Source: JAWLDA01 sp041686855 (GTDB taxonomy: Bacteria > Bacillota > Limnochordia > DTU080 > RSA5). From it: a stretch of 64,000 bases of DNA. The first letter of the stretch is position 1. Each line of letters opens with the position of its first letter. The notes below the pieces were generated by a model that was not told the DNA's origin, made no database searches, and saw only the letters and a list, made by a program, of their open reading frames with translations. A program made the position numbers and the translations under genes. Shown piece by piece: positions 54,802-62,197 of the stretch. Location: NCBI GenBank assembly GCA_041686855.1, contig JAWLDA010000002.1, positions 372,001 through 436,000 of the forward strand, written 5' to 3'.

Positions 54802-55410
54802 TTACGAGGACTTCTCGACCTGCTCAAAATCGAGCTCGACGGGGGTCTCCCGACCAAACATCGAGATGACAACCTTTAGCTTACCCCGTTCGATGTTAAC
54901 TTCTTCGATCACTCCGCCAAAATTCTCAAACGGTCCGGAGATTACTCGGATCGCATCACCCGAGTTAAAGGCAACCTTGGGCTTGGCCTCGTCGAAACCA
55001 AGCTGCTTGAGGATCGCCTTCACTTCCTCCGGCGCCAAGGGAATCGGACGAGTGCCTGAGCCAACAAATCCTGTCACACCAGGAGTGTTGCGTACCACGT
55101 ACCACGAGTCATCGCTCAACACCATCTCGACCAAAACGTAGCCGGGGAAGACTTTCTTCCGATTGATCTTCTTTTTGCCGTCCTTAAACTCAATCTCTTC
55201 TTCGGTCGGCACAAAGACCCGGAAGATCTTGTCCTCCATCCCCATCGAAGCGACTCGCCGCTCAAGGTTCGCTTTCACCTTATTCTCGTAACCGGAGTAG
55301 GTATGAACCACGTACCAATGCTTATCAATGCCGCTGTCGAGATCGAGAAACTCGTCGATATCGATGGGCTGGCGCTCTTCGAAATTTTCGGTCGTCGGTT
55401 CTTTTACCAC
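54802..55410 (-). CDS. nusG: Transcription termination/antitermination factor NusG
   Basis: 202 residues. N-terminal NGN domain (HWYVVHTYSGYENKVKANLERRV, in part) binds RNA polymerase; C-terminal KOW domain (FNSGDAIRVISGPFENFGG) binds S10 or Rho. A short acidic leader of about 25 residues precedes the NGN domain. Between secE and rplK. Confidence 0.97.
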   Translation of the reverse strand: MVKEPTTENFEERQPIDIDEFLDLDSGIDKHWYVVHTYSGYENKVKANLERRVASMGMEDKIFRVFVPTEEEIEFKDGKKKINRKKVFPGYVLVEMVLSDDSWYVVRNTPGVTGFVGSGTRPIPLAPEEVKAILKQLGFDEAKPKVAFNSGDAIRVISGPFENFGGVIEEVNIERGKLKVVISMFGRETPVELDFEQVEKSS

Positions 55411-55427
55411 CTGGTTGCGCCCTCCCT

Positions 55428-55649
55428 TTAAATGCGGCTAAGCATGCCGATCAATTGGGAAAAGATGAGGTCAACCACGCCGAGGAAGGCAGCCGCAATC
55501 GCGGTCGCCACGATGACCACCGCAGTATAGGTGATTAACTCCTTGCGGTTGGGCCAGGTCACTTTGCGAAGCTCGGCTCTTGCCTCGCGCAAGAACTTTC
55601 CCATCTTAAAAGTGGCCGGTTTATTTACCCGCTTAGTCACGTTAGCCAT
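55428..55649 (-). CDS. secE: Protein translocase subunit SecE
   Basis: 73 residues from the ATG at 55649 (MANVTKRVNKPATFK), preceded by GAGGAG. One membrane helix (VVIVATAIAAAFLGVVDLIF) after the conserved RAELRKVTWPNRKE. Clamps SecY. An earlier in-frame start at 55694 lacks support. Confidence 0.95.
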   Translation of the reverse strand: MANVTKRVNKPATFKMGKFLREARAELRKVTWPNRKELITYTAVVIVATAIAAAFLGVVDLIFSQLIGMLSRI

Positions 55650-55722
55650 CTCGCTAGACTCCTCACCCAGCCCGAAAAGGCCTGTCGCCAGCATGGACGA
55701 CCTTGTTAAAGTGTACCCCGCT

Positions 55723-55872
55723 TTAGCGTGTTTCGCGGTGAAGTGTGTGTCGCCGACACGTCTTGCAATGCTTTTTGAGCTCTACCCGCGCGGTCGTCGT
55801 ACGACGATTCTTGGTCGTGCGGTAGTTGTGATTCTTACACTCGGTGCACTCCAAGGTGATTCCCACCCGCAT
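55723..55872 (-). CDS. rpmG: 50S ribosomal protein L33 (zinc form)
   Basis: 49 residues from ATG 55872 (MRVGITLECTECKNHNY), with CKTCRRHTLHRETR at the end. Two CxxC pairs mark the C+ form. First gene of the rpmG-secE-nusG-rplK-rplA unit. Confidence 0.97.
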   Translation of the reverse strand: MRVGITLECTECKNHNYRTTKNRRTTTARVELKKHCKTCRRHTLHRETR

Positions 55873-55913
55873 AGCACCTATCCCTCCCACGGCTTTCCGA
55901 GAGTCACTCCATG

Positions 55914-55942
55914 AATGTAGCACATTCGATATGACGTGTCAA
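55914..55942 (-). promoter_or_regulatory. Promoter of rpmG-secE-nusG-rplK-rplA
   Basis: On the minus strand TTGACA (55942-55937), 17 bases, TACATT (55919-55914), about 40 bases before rpmG. Another TTGACA-like box lies a few bases upstream on the plus strand. Confidence 0.8.
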
Positions 55943-55980
55943 CACAATTGACTTGACACACCCACATCGGCTCTCCTCGA

Positions 55981-56019
55981 CAAGAAGGAGCGGGGCGATT
56001 ATCGACGACGCCCCGCTCC
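55981..56019 (-). terminator. Terminator after tuf (second copy)
   Basis: Perfect 11-bp GC-rich stem (GGAGCGGGGCG 55987-55997 with CGCCCCGCTCC 56009-56019), 11-base loop. On the minus strand TTCTTG follows, a weak U-tract. Confidence 0.75.
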
Positions 56020-56070
56020 GAGCATCAGCACGCTCAATGTTGACGCTTGGGCTTATGGCGATGTACGCCC

Positions 56071-56373
56071 TTACTGAATCACCTTGGTGACGACGCCGGC
56101 GCCCACGGTGCGTCCGCCTTCGCGAATAGCGAAGCGGAGACCCTCTTCCATCGCGATCGGGCTGATCAGCTCANNNNNNNNNNNNNNNNNNNNNNNNNNN
56201 NNNNNNNNNNNNNNNNNNNNNNNNNNNNNNNNNNNNNNNNNNNNNNNNNNNNNNNNNNNNNNNNNNNNNNNNNGCGTAATCGCTGCCGTCGTCGTCGTCT
56301 TCCCGTGGTCTACGTGACCGATCGTCCCAATGTTGACGTGCGGTTTGGTTCTCTCAAACTTCTGCTTTGCCAC
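56071..56373 (-). CDS. tuf: Elongation factor Tu (second copy, interrupted by assembly gap)
   Basis: From the GTG at 56373 the first 33 codons (AKQKFERTKPHVNIGTIGH...) and the last 34 codons (ending GVVTKVIQ) are visible; 100 N lie between. Both visible parts are identical to the first tuf apart from the start codon and the stop-codon neighbourhood. The full gene is expected to be 399 residues. It stands alone with its own promoter and terminator, upstream of rpmG. Confidence 0.93.
   Translation of the reverse strand: MAKQKFERTKPHVNIGTIGHVDHGKTTTTAAITXXXXXXXXXXXXXXXXXXXXXXXXXXXXXXXXXXELISPIAMEEGLRFAIREGGRTVGAGVVTKVIQ
56174..56273. other. Assembly gap of 100 N inside tuf
   Basis: Exactly 100 N, the usual placeholder. 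Aligning the flanks to the first copy (40004 and 41002) shows that about 997 bases are missing. The cause is almost surely the near-identical repeat of the two tuf genes. Confidence 0.97.
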
Positions 56374-56524
56374 GCCTGTCACAACCCCTTCGGTATCGTA
56401 GTGGCCCAATTGCCTTGCCGGGTCGACCTTGTGCGCTCGGCTGCCGGCGAAGAGTCTCGCTCGGGACAAAAGGTGACACCTGTAAAAATCGGCCCCATAC
56501 GGCTTGGATTCCCAATCACCTGCC

Positions 56525-56554
56525 ATTTTACTGATGGGCGTCACAGCTTGTCAA
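56525..56554 (-). promoter_or_regulatory. Promoter of the second tuf
   Basis: On the minus strand TTGACA (56554-56549), 18 bases, TAAAAT (56530-56525). The untranslated leader is about 145 bases. With the nirK terminator this accounts for the 305-base gap 56374-56678. Confidence 0.8.
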
Positions 56555-56610
56555 GGTTTCTTCATCCCCGTCGAAGCCGGCTCGTGGGCGGTCTCGTGTA
56601 TCGGGGAAGT

Positions 56611-56657
56611 GAAAGAGGCTCCCTTCAGGTCAAGTTGCGCACCTGCTGGGAGCCTCT
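56611..56657 (-). terminator. Terminator after nirK
   Basis: 10-bp stem AGAGGCTCCC (56614-56623) with GGGAGCCTCT (56648-56657); CAGGT/ACCTG extends it inside. On the minus strand TTTC follows. Confidence 0.75.
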
Positions 56658-56678
56658 GACAGCCGTCGTATCTAGTTG

Positions 56679-57755
56679 TTACAGCGTTGTGGAGAGGTCG
56701 ATCTCCTCAAACACTTCAGGATTCTCCGGACCCTCCACTTGGATCACACCAACCGCACCTTTACCCAATGCCCGGTTGATCGAGTGGTCGACAAGTGTGT
56801 AGTTGCCGGGTGCCTCGAGTGTAAATTCGACCCACGCTGCGCCGCCTGCCGGAATCATCGTCGTCTGAACGTTTGTCGAAGCTTCCGAGGCGCCTTCTTG
56901 GTGCACCACATCAAAGATTTCGCCGATGACGTGGAAGGAGGAGATCAGGTTGGGTCCGCCATTTCCGATAAAGATCCGGACCGTCTCTCCCACTTTGGCC
57001 TTCATGGCGTGCTCGCCCGTCAGCGCTTGCCACTCACCGTTGAAGACCACAAAGTTCGGGTTCTCATCCCACAAGGCTTGATCATCAAAGGACGCGTGCC
57101 CTCTTTGCCGTGGTCTCAAATCGGTGTACAGCTCTCCCTGCATTACGTAGAACTCGTGATCGACCGGCTTCAAACCTTCCTTAGGCTCGACCAAAATCAG
57201 TCCGTACATGCCGTTGGCGATGTGTGCCGGGATGTACGGCGTCGCGCAGTGGTACACGTACAACCCGGGATTGAGAGCCGTGAAGCGGAACGCCTTCGTC
57301 TCGCCGGGCATCACTTGTGTCGCCTCGGCGCCCCCACCCGGTCCGGTCACTGCGTGTAGGTCGACCGAGTGCGGCTGAACGCTGCTCTCATCATTCTCCA
57401 GGTAGATCTCGACCGTGTCTCCTTCTCGTACCCGAATCATTTGACCGGGAACGGTGCCGTCAAAGGTCCAGTAGTTGAAGCTCATTCCGTCCATCACATG
57501 CCCATCGAGCTCAACAGCCCGCATATACACTTGGTGTAACTGGGGGCCGTCCCCGGTGATCGGTTCGGGAACTTCAGTCGGATCCTTTGCGACTCGAACA
57601 GCCTCTTTGGCCGGCGCCGGTCGAGATGCCGCCTCGGCCACCTCGTCGACGGGGACTGCTACCTTCTCGCCCATCATGTTGTTCCCGACCCAAGCCAGTG
57701 AGACAGCGACCATGACCACCAAGACGATTGCAACTCCAGGTACTCGCAGCTTCAT
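56679..57755 (-). CDS. nirK: Copper-containing nitrite reductase
   Basis: Reduces nitrite to nitric oxide outside the membrane. 358 residues from ATG 57755 with GGGGG upstream; an N-terminal helix (VAIVLVVMVAVSLAW) anchors or exports it. Two cupredoxin domains. Copper ligands and catalytic residues are all there: PHSVDLH (type 1 His, catalytic Asp, type 2 His), YHC...PAHIANGM (type 2 His, type 1 Cys, His, Met), SSFHVIGE (catalytic His) and VDHSINR (type 2 His). The Cys-to-His spacing is one residue shorter than in Alcaligenes NirK. Adjacent Crp/Fnr and DUF2249 genes support a denitrification role. Confidence 0.95.
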   Translation of the reverse strand: MKLRVPGVAIVLVVMVAVSLAWVGNNMMGEKVAVPVDEVAEAASRPAPAKEAVRVAKDPTEVPEPITGDGPQLHQVYMRAVELDGHVMDGMSFNYWTFDGTVPGQMIRVREGDTVEIYLENDESSVQPHSVDLHAVTGPGGGAEATQVMPGETKAFRFTALNPGLYVYHCATPYIPAHIANGMYGLILVEPKEGLKPVDHEFYVMQGELYTDLRPRQRGHASFDDQALWDENPNFVVFNGEWQALTGEHAMKAKVGETVRIFIGNGGPNLISSFHVIGEIFDVVHQEGASEASTNVQTTMIPAGGAAWVEFTLEAPGNYTLVDHSINRALGKGAVGVIQVEGPENPEVFEEIDLSTTL

Positions 57756-57852
57756 GCTTCTCAATCCCCCTTCTTGCGTTCCGTGCACCTTAAAGGTATC
57801 ACGCAGGAGGATGAGCTCCACAGAGTTGAACGTCCGGACTCTTTGGGACAAC

Positions 57853-57874
57853 TGTCATGTGACGCAATGTGACA
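57853..57874. promoter_or_regulatory. Repeated TGTGAC sites in the nirK upstream region
   Basis: Between crp/fnr and nirK, TGTGAC occurs at 57858-57863 and again at 57868-57873, exactly one helical turn apart. TGTCA (57853-57857) and TGACA (57870-57874) also form a dyad with a 12-base spacer. This could bind the adjacent Crp/Fnr protein, but it fits neither the CRP nor the FNR consensus. Confidence 0.4.
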
Positions 57875-57897
57875 AAGTGGAAATCGTAACGGAAGCG

Positions 57898-58557
57898 TTA
57901 ATCGTGCTCCAACAACCGGTTTACATCAACGATGCGAATGGAGCCCCGCCGCACCTCCACCGCGCCGGTGCGTTGCAGCTCACCCAAGGCGCGACTGAGC
58001 ACCTGCCTCACGGTGCCCAAATGCGCGGCCAATTCCTCGTGTGAGACGCCCTCAAGCACTCCCGTCTCGCCGGCCGCCTCTACCAGATACGCGGCAAGTC
58101 TGCTCTTCACATCCAGCAGGGCCAAACTGTTCATCTTACCCATCGCGAAACGGAGCTTCTCCGCCATCTCACGGACCATTTCCGCGCTCAGCCCTGGATA
58201 ACGGTGTGCAAGGTCTCGAATCACCTCGCCCGGTACGAGTACGATTAACGTGTCACGTTCCTCGGCAATCGCTGTAGCTGCATTCTCGCTGCTATCGAGC
58301 GCTCCGACTTCGTTAAAGGTCTCACCCGTGCGAAACTCCCGTACAATGAGTTGACGCCCCTCAGGAGAGAAACGTACAATCTTAACGCGTCCGCGGCATA
58401 CGTAGTACATACCGTCGGCCGGTTCTCCCTCATGAAAGAGGGTCTCGCCGGAATCCAAGCTTACACGCCGCGTCGAAGAGGCCAGGCGAGCAATCTCGTG
58501 TTCGGGCAATCCGGCAAAATACGAAATCCCTTTCACTATTTCCTCTAAACTCTTCAC
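57898..58557 (-). CDS. Crp/Fnr-family regulator, DNR/NnrR-like
   Basis: 219 residues: cyclic-nucleotide-binding-like domain (about 20-135, with GETLFHEGEPADGMYYV), dimer helix (about 115-145) and winged helix (about 168-212, SHEELAAHLGTVRQVLSRAL). It lacks the N-terminal Cys cluster of FNR; its single Cys is in YYVCRG. Lying directly upstream of nirK, it probably answers to nitric oxide or low oxygen as DNR/NnrR proteins do (inference). GTG start with GAGGTGAT eight bases upstream; TATAAT near 58627 may be its -10. Confidence 0.85.
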   Translation of the reverse strand: MKSLEEIVKGISYFAGLPEHEIARLASSTRRVSLDSGETLFHEGEPADGMYYVCRGRVKIVRFSPEGRQLIVREFRTGETFNEVGALDSSENAATAIAEERDTLIVLVPGEVIRDLAHRYPGLSAEMVREMAEKLRFAMGKMNSLALLDVKSRLAAYLVEAAGETGVLEGVSHEELAAHLGTVRQVLSRALGELQRTGAVEVRRGSIRIVDVNRLLEHD

Positions 58558-58665
58558 TATCGATCACCTCAGCCGCATTAGTCCTCCTTAAATCCTACGG
58601 TCAGATCTAGTTCCAACCTTGATTATAAAGCAGAGGACGTAGGCGCGAGGCAATTTTGCGCGCGT

Positions 58666-58708
58666 AAAAGCGCCGAAGGCGAGTCACCAACGGTGACTCC
58701 CTCGGCGC
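58666..58708 (-). terminator. Terminator after the DUF2249 gene
   Basis: Two-part stem: GCGCCGA/TCGGCGC (58670-58676 with 58702-58708) and AGTCACC/GGTGACT (58682-58688 with 58692-58698), three-base loop. On the minus strand TTTT follows (58669-58666). It separates this unit from crp/fnr. Confidence 0.88.
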
Positions 58709-58720
58709 CGGCGAAGCTCG

Positions 58721-59266
58721 TTACCGGTGGCTGGGGGCTGTTATGATCAACGTGGTAGATCCATCGTCCTGCTGGGAGACTTGGCATGGATAGCCCATTT
58801 GATCAAGCTTAGGCAGGAGAAACATTGGACGCCGATCGTAGTAACCCACGATGCGCCCTCCTGCCTGTAGTCGATTGATGGCTTCGAGCGTGCGGACCAT
58901 GGGTTCAGGGGGTTCAAGGCCACGATTATCCAAAACAATCTCTTTGGGCCATTCTCCTGTCGATGCCTTCGGGGCCTCGACGTCCGAAACGCTGACATCG
59001 ACACCCTGATCCGCGTCGGTCTCGGTGCGACGGAAGACCACTTTCCATTCACCATCCTCAATCGGAGATGCCTCCGACTCAAACCCTTGACTCTTCAATA
59101 CAGCCAAAAGGGGCGTCGGTTTGAAGGTGGCGTAGAGGACGAGGGTCGCACCAGCTGGAAGGCTCCCGGCGGCGCTCATGATCTTTTGAAAAGGCTCCCT
59201 GCCTGCGCGCAGATCTTCTCGAACATCAACGACTACTTCGCGTCCAGTACTTTGCCGATCAGTCAT
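58721..59266 (-). CDS. Tandem DUF2249 protein
   Basis: 181 residues with two DUF2249-like units: about 10-80 (VVVDVREDLRAGREPFQKI...GATLVLYATFKPTPLL) and about 108-178 (IVLDNRGLEPPEPMVRTLEAI...GYYDRRPMFLLPKL). Each has the TusA-like beta-alpha pattern and a C-terminal strand. DUF2249 proteins are often found with nitrogen-oxide and hemerythrin genes; the activity is not known. No cysteine sits where TusA has one. ATG 59266 has GAGGTG seven bases upstream; GTG 59275 would overlap the preceding stop (GTGA). Last gene of the unit. Confidence 0.8.
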   Translation of the reverse strand: MTDRQSTGREVVVDVREDLRAGREPFQKIMSAAGSLPAGATLVLYATFKPTPLLAVLKSQGFESEASPIEDGEWKVVFRRTETDADQGVDVSVSDVEAPKASTGEWPKEIVLDNRGLEPPEPMVRTLEAINRLQAGGRIVGYYDRRPMFLLPKLDQMGYPCQVSQQDDGSTTLIITAPSHR

Positions 59267-59271
59267 TCGAT

Positions 59272-60588
59272 TCACACCTCTCTCTTTGATCGTTGCGGCA
59301 AAATCAAGAGGGCCAGGTCAAACATCAAAGCGCAGCACGCAGCGGCAAACAACAAGGCGGCCGCGATGGCAAGGGGCGTCGCCCCCACAACGATTGCTCC
59401 CAGGGTGAGTAGCAAAGTTCCATGATAAATCGGAAAGACGATCCGCCCTACCCGCTCGTTCGTTAGGTCGCTCATGGCGGGAACAGCTACCCGTCCCACC
59501 GTCTCACTATACCGATGATACCATACAAGGAACGGTACGATTTTGTGCAGGAGCGCCAAGATCATGGTGCTCACCCACCCCAACGCGACGAGTAGGCCAA
59601 ACGCTAGTACAATCCGGTTTGGCACTCCGCCCGGTCGCAGCGAGGCGACCGTAACACCAACAAGAACCACACCCGATACCACGGCGTAACCAACGGCCCA
59701 CGGCACTTGACGCACCCAGATATCCGGACGTCGACCCCGCGCCTTCCAAAGGAGACTGACATCGAAGCCGTAAAGCATGATTCCGGCAAAGATGAACAGT
59801 ACACCCGGGAGCACGTACGCCTGCCCTACATAGGCGCCCACGATGGCGAGAGCGATCCCTCCGTAAAGGAGTCGAAAGATCCAAGCAGGACGCCCCTCTG
59901 GATGTCCATGCACCAATAGGAACATAGAGACCAGCCGATAGGCGGCGCCCATGATGATCCCGGTGAACCATCCCACGGGTCCTAGCACAAGGTGTGCAGT
60001 GAGAAGGGACTCCAGTTCATTGACACCGGCGCCGTACCGCAATGACACTGCCATTGCAATGCCGACGACCAAGGTCGCAATGAAGGAGACGACTGAAGCA
60101 GTAATGTAGCGATGCGTCACGTCTCGTTGTGTCGACGCCTGGAGTGTACGAGCGATGTTGTAAGCGAAGAGTAACGCGCCTACAATTACAAAAACTCCTC
60201 CTGCGATTACGCCCTCGAGCCAAAATGTTCGGAAAGAGAGCGATAACAGCAGACTTCCCGGGACAAAGAAGGCCAGGGAGAACCATCCTAACGGTACACT
60301 GTGCAACCGCGCTGAGACGATCACAGGCGCCATCTGATGAAGGACGCCCAACGTCACTCCGCTCCCCCAGGTGAGCGTGAACAGGTGGACGAGCACTAGC
60401 AACTGCGTGTTGTGTCGTACAAAAAGCGCGGAGGACGGAAGCGCCCAAGCCAACTGGGCGAGTAAGATGAGAAATCCCACCAACCCTGCAGCGATAAAGC
60501 CAAGAGGCAGGTACGCAGGGACGGCTGTCGACCCCGGACTCGGCGCCGCTACATTCATTCCAATCGGGTTCGATGCCCGGTTCTCCAT
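59272..60588 (-). CDS. Polytopic membrane protein with conserved His, heme-copper-oxidase/NnrS-like
   Basis: 438 residues from ATG 60588 with about 12 helices. His residues sit in helices in the manner of heme or copper ligands: HNTQLLVLVHLFTLTWGSG (in TM2), VLHQMAP, LLTAHLVLGPVGW, and ILALLHKIVPFLVWYH. The arrangement recalls subunit I of heme-copper oxidases and NO reductases, or NnrS, but no full copper-B motif (HxxxYHH) is visible. In one unit with a MIP18-type assembly factor and DUF2249, next to nirK, so a role with nitric oxide or heme is likely. Exact family not settled. Confidence 0.7.
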   Translation of the reverse strand: MENRASNPIGMNVAAPSPGSTAVPAYLPLGFIAAGLVGFLILLAQLAWALPSSALFVRHNTQLLVLVHLFTLTWGSGVTLGVLHQMAPVIVSARLHSVPLGWFSLAFFVPGSLLLSLSFRTFWLEGVIAGGVFVIVGALLFAYNIARTLQASTQRDVTHRYITASVVSFIATLVVGIAMAVSLRYGAGVNELESLLTAHLVLGPVGWFTGIIMGAAYRLVSMFLLVHGHPEGRPAWIFRLLYGGIALAIVGAYVGQAYVLPGVLFIFAGIMLYGFDVSLLWKARGRRPDIWVRQVPWAVGYAVVSGVVLVGVTVASLRPGGVPNRIVLAFGLLVALGWVSTMILALLHKIVPFLVWYHRYSETVGRVAVPAMSDLTNERVGRIVFPIYHGTLLLTLGAIVVGATPLAIAAALLFAAACCALMFDLALLILPQRSKREV

Positions 60589-60595
60589 CGACCGC

Positions 60596-60937
60596 TCACC
60601 CCCGTCTATTCGCCTCGAGCTGCTCCAAGCCGGCCGGCGTAATGAGAGCCGGCGACCATGCGGGAGACCAGACCACATTGACGATCACCGCGTTCACATC
60701 AGTTAGCGCTTCGTGAACCGCTGTCTCGACCGCCCCTTTTAGATAGCCGCTCAACGGGCAGGCGGGCGTCGTCATCGTCATGGTAATTTGAATGCGGTTC
60801 TCCGGCCACACATCGACATCGTAAATGAGTCCCAAATCGACGACATTCACCTGAAGCTCGGGGTCGATCACCTCGCGCAGGGCCTCCCAAACGCTTTCCT
60901 GCACTGCTTTCTCATTTTCATTATGGTTGGTGGTCAC
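60596..60937 (-). CDS. MIP18/PaaD-type metal-sulfur cluster assembly factor (DUF59)
   Basis: 113 residues from the GTG at 60937, preceded by GGGAGG. The signature EALREVIDPELQVNVVDLGLIYDV and the TTPACPLSGYL loop with its conserved Cys are present. Such proteins help mature Fe-S proteins. It heads the unit that continues into the His-rich membrane protein eight bases on. Confidence 0.92.
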   Translation of the reverse strand: MTTNHNENEKAVQESVWEALREVIDPELQVNVVDLGLIYDVDVWPENRIQITMTMTTPACPLSGYLKGAVETAVHEALTDVNAVIVNVVWSPAWSPALITPAGLEQLEANRRG

Positions 60938-61021
60938 CGGGCTTCCCTCCTTGAGCGTGTTCGATAGCGCTCCTGTTTCGAGTTCGCAGTAACACTCTAA
61001 CATTGGAGATTGTGTGCATCC

Positions 61022-61035
61022 GCAACTTCAGTTGC
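61022..61035. promoter_or_regulatory. Palindrome GCAACTTCAGTTGC in a divergent promoter region
   Basis: A perfect 6-bp inverted repeat with a two-base centre, between the MIP18 unit (minus) and the cupin gene (plus). A related copy of its right part (ACTTTAGTTGC, 61068-61078) is 43 bases away, about four turns of DNA. May bind a regulator; none is identified. Confidence 0.4.
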
Positions 61036-61160
61036 AATATGACTCCGACTCGCTCAATGTAAGGGTTACTTTAGTTGCCGACCCCACTTGGGCGAAACAA
61101 TAAAATGAAGGTAGGCCGAGGATCTGGGCAAAGATAACGCAAGGAGAAATCAAGGAGGCG

Positions 61161-61529
61161 ATGAACGTTATGCGGAGAACAGACTTACTGAGTAACGTTG
61201 CGTTTCGCGACGCGACCCCCAACTCCGAACCACTCTTCGTGGATTCCCATGGACGGGTCTTGCGCTTTTCGCTTAAGCCCGGTCAAGTGATCCATGAGCA
61301 CAAGGCGCCCAACTCGCCCTTTTACGTCGTCGTTCTCAAAGGTGAAGGAGTCTTCACCGGCGGCGATGGTGAGGAGGTGCGAGCCACACCGAATACCCTC
61401 TTGGTCTTTGACCCAGGAGAGATGCGCTCGGTGCGCGCCTTGGACCAAGAGTTTGTCTTTGTCGGCTTCCTTCACGGCGTGGCAAGCGCCCGTCCGGAGA
61501 AGACTGGGGGCACGTTGGGACGCGACTAG
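61161..61529 (+). CDS. Cupin-domain protein
   Basis: 122 residues, single small beta-barrel. Cupin motif 1 lies around GQVIHEHKAPNSPFYVVVLKGEG (two His and a Glu as metal ligands), motif 2 around TLLVFDPGEMRSVRAL, where the usual His appears to be replaced. AAGGAGG precedes ATG. It diverges from the nitrogen-oxide unit and could sense or store a small ligand; function unassigned. Confidence 0.8.
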   Translation: MNVMRRTDLLSNVAFRDATPNSEPLFVDSHGRVLRFSLKPGQVIHEHKAPNSPFYVVVLKGEGVFTGGDGEEVRATPNTLLVFDPGEMRSVRALDQEFVFVGFLHGVASARPEKTGGTLGRD

Positions 61530-61654
61530 ACGGCGACTCAGGTTGCCAGCCCTGGCACCTGCTGCTAAGGGCCTCACGCGCTGTTGTGGAGCGCGCATTT
61601 GCTATGCCGCAACCGTCGCCGATCGTGTATACTGTGGTTGGGAGTTGATGATCG

Positions 61655-62149
61655 ATGAATTTAAGCCCAGTTGAGTTGGGTCGCACACTAAAGAGCATGG
61701 TCACCGGCCTAAAGGTGACGATGTCACAAATGCTCAAACCCTCGATCACACTGCAGTATCCAGAGGAGCGACTCGACCTCCCGGTGGGGTATCGGGGCAT
61801 TCCGGTCCTCTTGAGCGATCCTGACGGGGAACTGAAGTGCACTAGCTGCATGCAATGCGTGCGCGCCTGCCCTGTTCAGTGCATCGAGTTGCAGTCCCAC
61901 AAGGAGAAAGGGCGTAAACTCAAAGTCCTTGACGTGTATAATCTCGATGCAACGTGGTGCATGTACTGCGGGCTGTGTGTAGAGGCGTGTCCATTTGACG
62001 CACTGGCAATGTCGGATCAGTACGAGCTGGCGGATTACAGCCTTTCCAACCTGCTCTACGATCGAGACAAGCTCGCCGAAATCGGGCGGCGTCAGATCAC
62101 CGAAACGATCAACTTCGGCATCAAGACGGGGTCCACGCATACTCGATAA
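61655..62149 (+). CDS. NuoI-like 2x[4Fe-4S] ferredoxin, isolated
   Basis: 164 residues resembling NADH-quinone oxidoreductase subunit I: an N-terminal amphipathic helix (LKSMVTGLKVTMSQML), YRGIPVLLSD, then two cluster motifs CTSCMQCVRACP and CMYCGLCVEACP. In respiratory complex I nuoI lies among other nuo genes; none is nearby here. It may serve complex I from a distance or another membrane redox complex. Start ATG at 61655; GGGAG lies somewhat far upstream. Confidence 0.88.
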   Translation: MNLSPVELGRTLKSMVTGLKVTMSQMLKPSITLQYPEERLDLPVGYRGIPVLLSDPDGELKCTSCMQCVRACPVQCIELQSHKEKGRKLKVLDVYNLDATWCMYCGLCVEACPFDALAMSDQYELADYSLSNLLYDRDKLAEIGRRQITETINFGIKTGSTHTR

Positions 62150-62197
62150 GTAAACGTACACCCCGCCTTAGCACGGCCGATTCTCCTAATAAAGACC

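Noticed and set aside
57853..57874. Classical FNR or CRP site upstream of nirK
   Set aside because: Neither TTGAT-N4-ATCAA nor TGTGA-N6-TCACA fits; only listed as an undefined candidate.
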